This document shows, one piece after another, positions 35,807 to 47,400 of a stretch of DNA of 64,000 bases. Positions within the stretch are counted from its first letter, which is position 1, and each line of letters starts with the position of its first letter. The notes under the pieces are model-generated. The model had not been told where the DNA came from. It did not search any database and saw only the letters and a program-made list of their open reading frames with translations. Source of the DNA: Phanerochaete sordida (lineage: Eukaryota; Basidiomycota; Agaricomycetes; Polyporales; Phanerochaetaceae). The stretch spans positions 82,204-146,203 of the forward strand of contig BPQB01000081.1 in assembly GCA_019973155.2 (NCBI GenBank), written 5' to 3'. A program made the translations under genes and the position numbers.

Positions 35807-36712
35807 ATGCCAAGCGAGATCGCGGATAGCAGCGAGGCGCAGCTCGACCCAGAAGACGTCCTCGGCGACTCGCTGCAGACCCTCTACGACTACGCGCCAA
35901 TCACACACTCCTCCGCGGGCTCGCTCTTCCGCTACACCCTCCCCGCGCGTGCACCCAGCGCAGCAACACCCGAAACCACAGAGCAACCCGCCCCCGACGT
36001 GATCACGCTCGAAACGCCAACGACGCACGCGGGCAACTGGGCGCTGCACGCCTCGTCGATCTGGACGGCCGCGCTCTTCGCCGCGGCGCACCCCGAGCAC
36101 CTCGCCCTCGAGCAGCACATCGCGCTTGCACGGCAGAGCGGCGGCGCGCCCGTGCGCGTCCTCGAGCTCGGCGCCGGCGCGGGCCTCCCCAGCATCGTCC
36201 TCGCGAAGACCTACACGCAGGACGTGCACGTCACCGCGAGCGACTACCCCGACGCCGCGCTCGTGCGCGCGCTGCGCGAGAACGTCGCGCGCAACGGCGT
36301 CGCGGAGCGCTGCGCCGTCGTGCCGCACGCGTGGGGCGCCGACGCCGCGCCGTTGCTCGCGGGCACGGCGCGCAACGGCGGCGCGGACGCGGGGTTCGAC
36401 GTCGTGCTCGCGGCGGACACGCTCTGGAACCCGGAGGCGCACGCGCTCTTTCTGGGCACGCTGCGCGCGGTGCTGCGCCGCACGCGCGGCGCGCGCGTGC
36501 ACCTCGTCGCGGGGCTGCACACGGGGCGCTACACGCTGCAGGCGTTCGTGCGGATGCTGAGGGAGTATGGTTTTGTGCTTGAGGAGGCGGTCGAGTGGGA
36601 GGTGGGCGGGGCGGGGACGCGGGCGTGGGATGTTGCGAGGGCGGAGGGCGAGGAGGAGAAGGAGCGGCGGCGGTGGGTTGTGTGTATGCGTGTTAAATGG
36701 AAGGATGTGTAG
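35807..36712 (+). CDS. Class I SAM methyltransferase, EFM7/NNT1-like, 301 aa
   Basis: Intronless from the ATG at 35807 to TAG at 36712. It is a seven-beta-strand methyltransferase with SAM-binding motif I LELGAGAGLPSIVLA, acidic motif DYPD and post-motif VVLAADTLWNPEAH, in the order found in the METTL21/EFM7 group (yeast Nnt1, which methylates the N-terminus and Lys3 of elongation factor 1A). The N-terminal LxDYAP..HSSAGSLFRY region matches that subgroup. The substrate is inferred. It begins 207 bp after the RFC3 stop on the same strand. Codon use at the third position is strongly GC-biased in the second half. Confidence 0.83.
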   Translation: MPSEIADSSEAQLDPEDVLGDSLQTLYDYAPITHSSAGSLFRYTLPARAPSAATPETTEQPAPDVITLETPTTHAGNWALHASSIWTAALFAAAHPEHLALEQHIALARQSGGAPVRVLELGAGAGLPSIVLAKTYTQDVHVTASDYPDAALVRALRENVARNGVAERCAVVPHAWGADAAPLLAGTARNGGADAGFDVVLAADTLWNPEAHALFLGTLRAVLRRTRGARVHLVAGLHTGRYTLQAFVRMLREYGFVLEEAVEWEVGGAGTRAWDVARAEGEEEKERRRWVVCMRVKWKDV

Positions 36713-38069
36713 CGGTATCGTGAGGATCTTACTGTTGGTTGCGCTGTCGAGCGACTGGGCTCTGTCACAGCATCGGCGGTGCCGGTGAGCGACCGCCTGA
36801 GTTAGCCAGCGCTTAACGTGCTCTCGAACATGAACATGGCGGAATTCATTTGACTACGCTTATGGGTGTGCACAAGCGTAGGGAGCCCTGTCAACTTGAG
36901 TGAGCACCGGAAACTGCATACATGTGTATCGTGTAATGGTGTAGGGCCTCTCCTCAAAGCGAAATGCGGCGACGTCGCAGATAGTAGTCGTTTACTAGCT
37001 ACATGCATGGACGACTCAAAGCGTTCGAAAACGAGCATGCCATCATCAGCGGCGGCTGGAACGTCGCGCGCAAAGCGCTGTACTTCGGTGCGACAAGTTG
37101 ACGAGGCCTCGGACGTCGAGCGGCGGGCATGCCAGCCCCAGGCGGCCCTGCGGGGAGAGTCATGTGAGCCCGTTTATTCGCGTTCAACAAGCCCACGTGA
37201 TCGCGATCGAGCCTTGCCAGCCTCGAGGGTATAAATACCCTCGCAGCTCCCCCAGCCTCCCCATCGTCCTCTGCCTCTCTCCTCTGCCTCCTCTTTCCTC
37301 ATTCTTTGCAAGCCATGGGGACCTGGGCTCACGCCCCTCCCTTCTGGTTTCTCGGCAGGGTGCCCGGCCGGCCTGCGACGCCGGGTCACCCAGGTACTCA
37401 CCCTGCCTACTGCCGACGCCACTGGCGGGTTCGCACAACGTGTGGCCTGCCGCCGAGCGACTTGTGGGGTGAAAGCCTTGCCTCGCTTCGGTGACCGTGG
37501 CAGACACAGACGTGCCTCCGGCGCGATCTGTGCCGTGGACGCTGCGCTCCGTGCCATGTCGTCCGCGGAAACGCGAGGCCGCTTCGGCGGAATGGTGGGA
37601 CCAGCTAGCGCTCTCCCGCCAGCCATCTGTCGCTCCTCGGAGACACCGGTGGTGCCTTGCAGGCTCGTCTTTCTCATCATGGGATCACTTGCCGCCCCAC
37701 GGACTTTGGCTAGCGCCCTCCGTTGGGGTTCCCGAAGGATGGGCGGCCTCCGGGTCGCCCTGGTGCGGGCCTCTACGTGGCCCTTCGGGACAAGTACCCT
37801 GCTGACTTCGGTCGGTGGGCGAAACCAACACGCACCGAACTTGCTTGTTTTTGTAGTCTAGTGATGTATTTAGTACCTTTTAGTAACGGCCTGAATCATA
37901 TTTGGTTTACTCTGTAACATGTCGTGAGCGGAGACTGGTCGCTTGGGAAACGTGGCGGCGCCTTCAACCTGGCTGAGGCGGGGCGTGCTTACGTCAGTCG
38001 TGCCGCCACAAAGGCGGGCGCCTTGCGGGGGGCGCTGTGCAGGTCTGTCCCCTGCCACCAGCACACGAC
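36713..38069. other. 1.36-kb intergenic stretch, includes a candidate LTR
   Basis: No protein gene recognised. The part 37089-37920 has promoter-like architecture without a gene (see next entry). The rest shows nothing. Confidence 0.4.
37089..37920 (+). repeat. Candidate solo LTR (unproven)
   Basis: The segment begins TGCGACAAGTTGACGAGG, has a palindromic TATA element GAGGGTAT-AA-ATACCCTC at 37225-37242, then a long C/T tract, and ends in CTCTGTAACA. TG...CA ends with an internal TATA box and pyrimidine tract are LTR-like. I found no second copy in the window and no clean 5-bp target-site duplication (TGTCG follows the right end, TTCGG precedes the left). It could equally be the promoter of an unrecognised non-coding transcript. 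Confidence 0.3.
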
Positions 38070-38540
38070 ATGGTATGCCAGAAATGCGAGAGTGTACGTC
38101 CCCCCGCCGTCCGCCCGCACCCTCCGCGTGCTCACCGCACTCTGGAACCCGCAGAAAACGTCGAAGCTCGCCGCCCCGGACCCGTTCAAGTCCTCGTCCG
38201 ACGCCATCAAGGACGGCTCGCGCAAGGTCGGCGAGAACAAGCTGCTGGGCCGGCCGGGGAGCTCGAAGAACAGGTTCCAGGTGCGTGCGCTGTGCTGTGT
38301 TGTGCTGGTCGTGATGTGCTAACAGAGCCTTCGCGCAGCCGTACCAGGGGAAGTGCAAGGACTGCAAGTCGTCGACGACACAGAACAAGGCAAAGTACTG
38401 CCATGGTGCGTAGGCTACTCTTGCCCACTGTCCGCAAATGCTAACGACCGCTCGTAGGATGTGCATATAAGCGGGGTGTATGCGCCATCTGCGGCAAGAA
38501 AGTCCTGGACACCACCGGCTATGCTATGTCCAGCAAGTGA
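38070..38540 (+). CDS. CRIPT: CRIPT family zinc protein, 99 aa
   Basis: Exons are 38070-38093, 38155-38280, 38339-38405 and 38458-38540, 100 codons in frame. The start MVCQKCE, the central KLLGRPGSSKNRF-type region and the Cys pairs CKDCKS, CHGCAYKRGVCAICGKKVLD are diagnostic of CRIPT. CRIPT is a small zinc-binding protein of the minor spliceosome (12S U11/U12-like or U12-type snRNP in animals) and is also present in many fungi, where its role is less clear. The family length is about 100 aa, as here. The fungal protein ends YAMSSK, without the animal PDZ-binding tail. Confidence 0.93.
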
Positions 38541-38969
38541 AGACACGCCCATGGGCTGTCAGCCGCACCTGCTCTCCTCGTTCGTCTTTGGATGTAGAAC
38601 GCTATCGTCGCATGTAATTTTGCTTTGTATGATAGGTAACTTAATTGGATGCATCTCGAGAACGTGCGAAATGACATGACTTGCGCTTGCAGCAATGCTA
38701 CCGTCACCTCGTATAGCATCGCCCACGCACATGTTCTATCAATGCTGATGGACACTATATGCAAACAAGGCAGGCCAGCTAAGAAAGAAATCAAGTGCAA
38801 GTGACTGCGTCCAACTTGTCACAACAGCGTTTCGCCCAATGATTTAGAACAAAGTGTTTTCGAGACATGGTGCACTGCTGCATTGATTTACACCGAGTAC
38901 AGTTCTCTATCATTACAAGGTTCTAATGTACAATCCGATGTCCGCAGCTGTCGTAGAATTTACGCTAAT
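38541..38969. other. Convergent 3' flanks of CRIPT and the aspartic protease
   Basis: AT-richer than the flanking genes. No coding signal found. Confidence 0.4.
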
Positions 38970-40599
38970 TTAGGAGGACCAATACTCATGCGTACGAGCG
39001 GCAGCCTCAGCAATCTCCTCGTCCGAAGCGTCGACACTGACCCGGCGGACGGAGCGACGGCGGGCAACAGTGGACGTCGGGGGCCCATCGTTGGTCAAGT
39101 TGAACTGGCCCTGGAGATCCGTCCACTGCTGAATACGCGCGTTGTTCGAGTCATTGAAGCTCGACCACGCCGCATCCTGATTCGTCGTCTGCGCCTACGT
39201 CAGCACTGACCAGCCCCCTACAAACACAGCGTACTCACGGGCAAAAGCTGAATGTACGGCGGCGCGGCACCCTCCGTCGTGTTCGTCCAGTTGCCGAAGT
39301 TGAACACGGCGTACACGTTGCGCATGAACGAGTCGCCGAGGATGAAGTCGAGCCCCTGCGACGCCTCGTCCGCAGGCTGGAACGTGTTCACGCAAATCGT
39401 CTGATTCGTGCCGTCCGAGAAGTTACCCAGGTTGTTCACGCGCGTGAGGTCGAGCGGGTTCAGCGGGTATACGGTGCCACTGTCGACGCGTCAGTACGGA
39501 GAGAAGTGAGGCAGGGAGGAGAACGCACTTGAAGGTCATGGACACATTCTTGCGCGTGTCGCACGGAAGCTGCCACACGCCATTCTTCGCGTCGAGCGCC
39601 TTAATGCCAGGCACGTCCTTGTACACCGCGTCCCAGTAGTACTGCGGCATGATGCCAAGGCTCGTGCCGCTGTCGAGCAACGACAGCGTCTTGTTCTTCA
39701 CACTGTCGCTCACGCCCTTGACCTTGCTCAGCAGGCCGTGCCCGGAGAAGTTCTTCCCGTCGACGACGACGCCGTCCATGACCGAGATCCACTGCTCGAG
39801 CTGCGACACGACGGGGATCTGCGTCTGGTTGAGCACCGCGCTCCAGTTCGGGTCGACCTCGCCGACGCTGAAGATCCCGCCGTCCGTCACGCCGAGGTTC
39901 GAGCGCGAGAGCAGGAACGAGAAGTAGTTCGGGAGGGAGGGGTTCGCGGCGAAGATGTTGTATAGCACCGGCAGCCCGCCGGTGTTGTTCTTGCACGCGA
40001 GTGTGGTGTGCACCTCGGAGATGTTTTTGCTAAGAAATGTGAGCGGGTTGCGGGAGCGAGAACAGGGAGGGACGTACGATGAGAGACCGAGCAGGCCGAG
40101 GTCGTTGTCGGATGTGGCGTTGCTGCCAGGCGCATTGACTAGATGCGCGAATACGTGTTCAATATTCTATCGTACAGCAAGAGACTGCTCACTTACTGAA
40201 CGCCTGCGAGGGGATCGAGTAGTTGCCAAACTGCGCGGGCGCGACGAAAACATCGCCCGTCGCGGCAGTCATGTCGCCGTACTGCACCGTGACGCTGATG
40301 TTCGTGTCGTTCGCGGCGGGCGAGAGCGTGATGTTCTGCGTGTTGAGCCAGAGGTCCGCGCTGCCCGTGTCGAGCTGCACCTCGTAGCTCTGGCCGTCGA
40401 CGGTGATGTTCGCGACGTAGATCACCTCGCCGTCGCCCGCGAGGTCGACGACGTTGAACACGAACGGGTCCGCGATGTTCGTGAAGTTCATCAGCGTGCT
40501 CTGCGGGATGGGAATCTGCCGCTTCGCGGGCATGTGCAGCACCGCGGCCGTGGCGGTGCCGGCGAGCGTGAGCGGGAGGAGCGAGCGCAGGTGGTGCAT
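38970..40599 (-). CDS. Secreted A1-family aspartic protease (polyporopepsin-like), 476 aa
   Basis: Exons are 40599-40197, 40138-40078, 40029-39529, 39479-39239 and 39194-38970, 477 codons in frame. A signal peptide (MHHLRSLLPLTLAGTATAAV) is followed by a short pro-region. Both catalytic aspartates are present: D77TGS in QLDTGSADLW and D274SGTS in LLDSGTSLG, 197 residues apart, as usual for pepsin-like bilobal enzymes. Many N-x-S/T sequons support secretion. The last exon is a charged extension with RRSVRRVSVD and no GPI-type hydrophobic end. Expected role: acid proteolysis outside the cell during wood or nutrient use. Confidence 0.92.
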
Positions 40600-41424
40600 G
40601 TCGGTCCGGATTGCGACGGGGAGTAAGGTGAGACGACCTCCACACACGCCGACCACGGATTTATACGCTCGCCCCCGCCGCTTTCGAGCGCAGGCGGGCG
40701 ATGTGGGTCGGTCCAGAGTGCGGAGCGGAAGCAGGCGCAGCCGCCGCGTACGGACGCAGCAGCAGCAGCGCGCCCTGCCAGTGTTCGCGCACGGAACGCT
40801 GCAGACGGCGCTGTGATCGGGTGCCCCGCCCGAATCGAAAGCGGCGGCGCGGCCGCTTTCGTCGCGCAGCTCGCAGCACCCGCGCCGCCCCCGATCGCTC
40901 AGGGGGCCCGGCGCCCGTGCGTCAAGCCTGTGTTCGACGCCAAGGTCGGCTGCGCCATGACCTGCGGTCTGTGAGGTGTCTTGCATGCAGCGCAAATTCG
41001 GGGCGGCGGCGCGACAGAACGTGCAGAGTCAGCACGTCGACGTTCGAGGGCGGGTGCCGGCTCACCGACTCGGGGCGAACTTCCGTGCTGTAGACAGGAG
41101 GGATACGATCACGGATGCTGCGCTGTGCAAATCCTGTGCGATTGCATCCGCCGCCATACGCAGCGCGAGGTCATAACATTGTCGTCATACCCCACTGCGC
41201 CTGTTGTGGCGGGTGCGCCGAAGTCGTCGAGGGAGGGTTTCGACCTACCGCTAGAGGCTAGACCGCTGGCTCGAGTAGTGCTCCGAGTGTGGGACATGAT
41301 TCTAGTATTGCAAAGTTCTAAAACAAAGTGCATAGATGGTAGTAACAACAGAGCAGTGGGACAGCATAGATCGAACAAACAACACCTCACCAAATCCAAA
41401 GTAGATGACTCCAAAATATATCAA
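40600..41424. promoter_or_regulatory. Promoter region of the aspartic protease; 3' flank of DNMT5
   Basis: Reading on the minus strand, a TATAAATCC element lies at about 40658-40666, 60 bp upstream of the protease ATG. The region 40690-40960 is very GC-rich with short inverted CGGGC/GCCCG words. No gene seen. Confidence 0.45.
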
Positions 41425-44400
41425 CTAATCCACCACATTCCCCGTGCGATCCCGGTAGATCTCAGTGTCGATGGTGTTCGTGCTCAGGAACCGCCATATT
41501 TTGACGGGCAGGAGCTGGCCGTAACGACGGACACGGCCGATGGCTTGTGTCTCGCAGGCGTCGTAGATCTCTTTCGAGGGAGCAAGGAGCGGCGAGAGGA
41601 AGATGGCGTGGTTGGCACCCGTCAGGTTCGCACCACTCGCGCTCTCGTCCATGACGTTGAGCAGCAGGACGCGCTCGGACGAGTCGTTCTGGTACTTGTC
41701 GAGGTTCTTCGACTTTTGCGAAGCCGAGCCCTTGATCTCGAGGAACTTGATCTTCTGAGAGTCGAGGGCCTCGCCGACCTTCTTCATCAGGTCGGGGAAC
41801 TGGACGAAGATGAGCACGCGTTCCTTCTTCGGGATGCGTCGCCTGTGGAAGGAAGTAAATCAGCGTTTAGGAGAATCACGGCCTATGCCTGGACTCACAG
41901 TATGAGGTCGATGACCTTCTCGAGCTTCAACCCGTAGTGCTTCGCGTTCTTATCTCGCACAGCGTCGTCTACACCGAGCGTGTTGCCGCGCACGACGTTG
42001 AGCACGCGTGCGGCGGCCTTGCACGCCGTCTTGCTTGCCACCGCGTTCTTCTTCGGCGCCTCGTCCTCGTCCATGTCGTCGTCCTGCGCGTGCGCCTCGC
42101 CCGCCGCGAAAATGCACTCCTCGCGCTCGGCGCACTCGGTGACGCACTTGACACAGCCCATGTGCCCGCAGCTCGAGAGCAGGGCGATCTCGTCGATGGT
42201 GAGCGTGCGGCCCTGGCACTGCGCCGAGCGGCACTGCACGGTCAGCGGCTTCTCCTGCTGCTTCTGCAGGTCGCGCACGGCGGTGAAGAACCGCAGCGAG
42301 CGCACACGCCCGGTGAGCTCCTTCGTGACGCGGCGGATCTCGTGCGTGTGTTCGCGGTGTGCCCAGATCTGCTCCTTCTGCTTCTCGGTCAACCCGTCGT
42401 CGGACTTGCCCTTGCCCTTTCCGCCACCTCGCGGCTTGGCGGCGGTGGTGGTCTTGTTGGTGATGGGTTGGAGAGGAGCTTTGGCCTGCGCCTTCTCGAG
42501 TAGCTCCTCAACGATCTTTGTGGCATCGTTGTCGCCCACGCCCTCCGTTCGCGACACGCGAATGTACTCCTGGAACAGCGACTCGTCCGACTGGAAGGGG
42601 TTGAGTTTCTTCTGCGTCTCAACGCCAACCTGCAGCTTCTTGAGCAGATCCTTCTTACAGGCTTCCAGCTGCTCCTTTCGCTCGGTGACAATGATCTCGC
42701 AAGCCTTCATGGCATTGTCCTTCTTGGTCTCGAGATCGAAGTGTGAGCAGCGCTTCAGGAGTGCCTCTTCTGCGGAACTAAGTCGTACGTGTGGTCAGCA
42801 AGTATCTACCAAGAAGGATGGGCTGAGCTCACCTGCTCTCGCCGAGTACCTGCGCCAGACGCTTCTCGCGATCGCTTTCGGTCTTCTTGCCACGCTTGAT
42901 GGTCATGTCAAGGGCACGCAGATGATGTTCAAGCTCCAGGTAGATCGCCCGCTCGGCCGCAGGGAGGTCAATCTTCTCGATGACCTCCTTGCAAATAATC
43001 TCGTCGATCTCGGCGATGTTCTGCACAGCGAGCCATGTCAGACGGTCGTATGTGAGCAGCAACAAGGGGAAACATACCTGGCGAACAAACTGATCTAGGA
43101 ACGCCTGGCCAATCTTGTGACGATGCGCGTGCCACTCGAGACTATGGACCTCGCGGAAAGAGTGGAACTTCTCGACAGCTGAAGGGTGGGGTCAGCTTAG
43201 CCATGAACGCCACAGCAAAGAACCTGCCTGTCTGCTCCCTCTTGCGCTTCTTAGCAGAGTCGCCCTCACCATCGTCGTCGACGCCGAGGTGAATGTTGAG
43301 GAACGCCGAGATCGTCTTCAAGGCACCAAAGTCTTGGACGGGCGGCGTGCCGGACAGCACCCAATGACGCGTCGCGGAGACGTTCGAGATCATCGACAAG
43401 GTCTTGCCCTCCAGGTACGTGTACTCGTCGACGACCTTGCGCGCAAAGTGGAACATCTCGAACGGCGGCGCTTTCATCTTCTTCCACTCGTCAGACACCT
43501 TGCGGAGGCCCTTGAGGCCCCACGGGTCCGCGTCGGCACGCTTCTTCTTCGGTGCGGGCTTCTTCTCGTCGTCGTCGTCCCGCTTGCGCTTCTTCGCATT
43601 CGCGCCCTTGCCCTTGCCCTTCGGCTCGTCGACGTCCATGGCATCGGAGGAGGCCTCTTCAAAGTCGGAGCTCGAAGCGACGCTCGCGGCTTTAGCCTTG
43701 CCCTTGGCTTTGGCAGGAGCCTTGGCCTTCTTAGGGGCGGCGACCTCCTCCTCGGAGCCCTCGTCTTCGACCTCTATCTCGGCGTCACTCTCCTCGGACT
43801 CCTTGTCCGGAGCGTAGTCGGACGACTCGTCGTCCTTTGCCTTGCCCTTCGATTTGGCCTTGGCGGCGTTTGCCGACTTCTTCGCCTTGCCCTTGGCCTT
43901 CGGGGCCTCCTCCATATCGACGTCCTCGTCATCCGAGAGTTCGATGACCAACTTCTTGCGAATGCGCTTCGGTCGAGTAGGTTCTGGGACGTCAGAGTCA
44001 GAGTTTTCCGCCGCGGTGGTCGCTTCTGAAGCGGAAGGCTCAGGGGAGGATGAGAAGTCTGTGTTCTTCCTCGAAGGCACGACGACCTCCGCAATACGAC
44101 CATTGCGAGGCACAGCCTTCGTCCCCCTCGGTTTGCTTTCCGCCGGCTCAGCCTTCTTCGCCTTGATCTTCGCAGGCTTGACCTCCTCCTTGACCTCATC
44201 TTCCTCGTGCGCTATCGCCTGATCGCGGTAGTTCTTGCCCTTGAGGCGCTTCGACTGCTTAACGAGCTTCTCCTCATGAGTGCCTATCAAGACGGTCAGT
44301 ACGGCATAACGAAGAGCGGCGGTGAGACTTACCAGCTGCGGCGGCCTGTTCGATATTCTTCCACACATCCGACACCTCCTCCGCCTTCAGGAGCTCGACC

Positions 44401-47400
44401 TGGTCCTTCAACGCCTCCAGCGTCTTCTCTAGCCGCGCATTGAAGTAGCGTCCGTCCTGGTTCTCGGGCAGTCCTCCGCCGGCCGCGATCGCGCTGAGGT
44501 TCTGCAGGTAGTTCATGCTCTTGAAGAGGTTCGACGCAACGACAATGAAGTCCGCGTTCTGCACAGCCTCGACGGTGAGCTTGTTGAGGTGCGAGACGCT
44601 CGCGACCTCGACGATCTTGTACTTCCAGCTGCCCTGGTCGATGAACTTGCTCGCCTCCTTGACCCACTGCTTCGTGAGATGCGGCGGCACGATGAGCAGC
44701 GTCGCCTTGCTCGGGATGCGCCCGCGCAGCGGGTCGTCCGCGCCCAACTTGCTCGGCGCGCCCTCGCGCTTGAGCGCGTCCTTGAACTCCGCGCGCACCT
44801 CGTCCTTCGTGCAGTTGATGAGGCCCAGCGTGATCGCGGTCTTGCCGTAGCCGACCTGGTCCGCGAGCACGCCGCCGCGCACGTGGTTCGCGCGCTGCGC
44901 GCGGCCCTCGACGCGCCAATTTAACGGCTCGAGGATCGCCTCCGAGATCTCCTCCTCGACGAACGGCGCCGCGCCCGCGGCCTCCTGCTCCAGCATCCAC
45001 CCCAGTGAGCGCAGCTGCTCGGGGCGCAGGTCCACGTGGAAGTCCGGCGGCTGTGCGTGCTGCGGGTCCAGCTTGTTGCTCCGGAGCTCGAACTTGGGCA
45101 GGTTGGGCTTCGCCATCGGCGTGAAGTCCGTGTCGAGCCGCCACGCGAGGGTGGCGGTGGCAGTGCGTCCCGCAGAAGGCAGGCGCGAGAGCGCACGGTG
45201 CATGAGGGAGGCGATGTTGATACCGATCCGCGCGTGGCCGATGCCATTCTCGTCGACTTTCAGCTGCGTCACGAAGGGTGCGGGCCGACGCTTGAGGGCA
45301 CGCTCGTATGCACCGGCCTGCGCAGCGTCTTCGACCGCGACAATCTTGTTCTTCTCGTTCCTCGCCCAACCAATCGCAGGCGCTTGCGGCGCGCACCGGT
45401 GACAGTCGCCATGAAGGTCGGTGTAGTCGACTTTCTGCCATTCCGTAAAGTCGTCGTCGTTCCGGACGCGTTCGGTGAGCCAGGCGAGCGACTTGAAGGT
45501 GAGGCGCTCGTGGATCTTGTCGACCTCCTTCCATGTGCCGATGGGCCACTCGGGACCGCTCTGCTCGTGCAGAGGGACGCGGCAGACGAGGATCGCATTC
45601 GCGCTCTTGCAGGCGTCTCCAGACAAGTTGACGGTGAGCTTGTTGCTCGGTACCGCAAAGAACGCCTTGCGGTCCGGCGCGGGCTGGCAAACACAATGTC
45701 AGCGCGGGTCCTATGACTACAAGGCCCGTCGACGGGGACCTACCTGGAGACGAGTCTCTGCAGACTCGATCCACTGGCACGGGACCGTCGCCTCGACCTC
45801 TTGCGCGCCCTCGACGCTGCTCTGCCTCCACCTCGGGCTGAGCCTGCAGACGACCGGGCGGTGCTCGCCATACTCGAGGCGGCGCTTGCTGATCGAGAAC
45901 ACGAACGCGTCGTCCTTGGGGTCGCCGCAGCGGCTCGGGTCGAGCATCAGGAACACGGGCGGGACGTCGCCGTCGCCGGGCTGCGCCTCGCGCCGGTGCA
46001 GCGCGCCGTTCGCGGTGCCGCACCGGTCGAGGAGCACGTACGTGCCCGAGATGTCGCGGTCGAGCTTGCGCGCGTCCGCCGCGCCGACGCTGATTTGCAG
46101 GCGCGCGTGCACGGTCTTGTCGCGGAACTCCTTGCTCTGCAGGCCCAGGCGCGCCTCCCACGCAGGCACGGGCTCGCGGCCCTCGAGCGTGAGCGCGAGC
46201 GTGCGCTGCACGGGGAGCGCGAACTCCCATGCGCCGTCGAGCAGGCCCGTCGTGCAGCGCAGGCGGCCGACGGGCGCGTCGAGGAGCGTGCGTAGCGGCG
46301 AGTTCGCGGGCTCTGCGTCGCGCGGGTGCGCGAAGAGCCGCCACTCGGGCTGCTGCGGGTGCAGCGCGAGCTCGAGCGTGGCGAACTGCGACTGGTAGAC
46401 GACCGTCCAAATGTCCTGCCGCTTCGGCTCCGCGAAGCGCAGCTCCTCCTTCGTGGCGCGCAATACTGCCTCGCACCAGCCGTCCCAGGTATTCACGTCG
46501 ACGGTGGTGCCAGCAGATTCCAAGAGCTTGTCGAGGAGCCTCTGCGTGATCTCGGTGAGGACGAGTGCCATGGGCAGGCTCGACTTGAGTTCGCGCGCGA
46601 ACAGGGAGGGTGAAAGCCGCGTGTCATTCTCGAAGTCGATTTTCTCGGTGTTGTGTTCGGGACGGCCGCCGCACCGGGAGCACGACGTCGAGCCGCAGTC
46701 CTTGCACCGGTTCAGCTGGCGGTCTGTCATGTCTTTGCGACCCTCGCACTCGCACAGACGCGAGCTCCGCCGTGCGTCTTGAAGGAGTTCGGCCAGCGGC
46801 TTCTGGGACGTCGCCGCGAGGTCGAGCGGCTTCTCGATGAGCTGCTCTTCGCCCGAGATGTGCTCCTCGAGCGAGTCGGTAAGCTCGAGCTGGTCGCACT
46901 TCATGACGACATCTTCCACCACGGCCTCGTCGTCAGACGTCTCCTGCTTGGTTTTGCGCGAGTGTTTCTCCTCGTACGTCTTCTTGTCATCACCCGCGCG
47001 CAGGAGCTGCTTGCCGCCTATGAGAGCCGCCAGCATGCACGCGCCGACGACGGTCGTGGACATCGCGTTGCCCGCGAGATCGGCGAGCTGGTCTTCTGTC
47101 TCGCGTGTAAGGAGCAGCTCGTCGACTGGAAGGCCCTGCATAGACAGCGCCTCGAGACCGACCATGGGACCGCCGCGATTCGTGATGTATGGGATCATCG
47201 AAGGTGTCAAGCAGGGGCAAATGCCCATTTTGCTTGACCCGATGGTACGGTCGACGTTCTGGGACAGGTTCCACACGATCCTGCGCGCATACAATCAGCA
47301 AACGAACACGAGCAAAGACGGCGGGGAACTTACGTCTTGTACGACGGGTCCACACCGAGCTTCGCTGACCGCATGAGCGAAATGTCCATCAAGTCCCAGA

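Noticed and set aside
37306..37494. Short open frame MGTWAHAPP downstream of the palindromic TATA box
   Set aside because: No family, no paralogue and no splice structure. The surrounding features are LTR-like rather than genic.
44329..46476. 715-codon open frame on the minus strand, overlapping DNMT5 exons 2-3
   Set aside because: It is an Arg/Ala-rich shadow frame caused by GC-biased third positions. The overlapping frame carries the SNF2 motifs.
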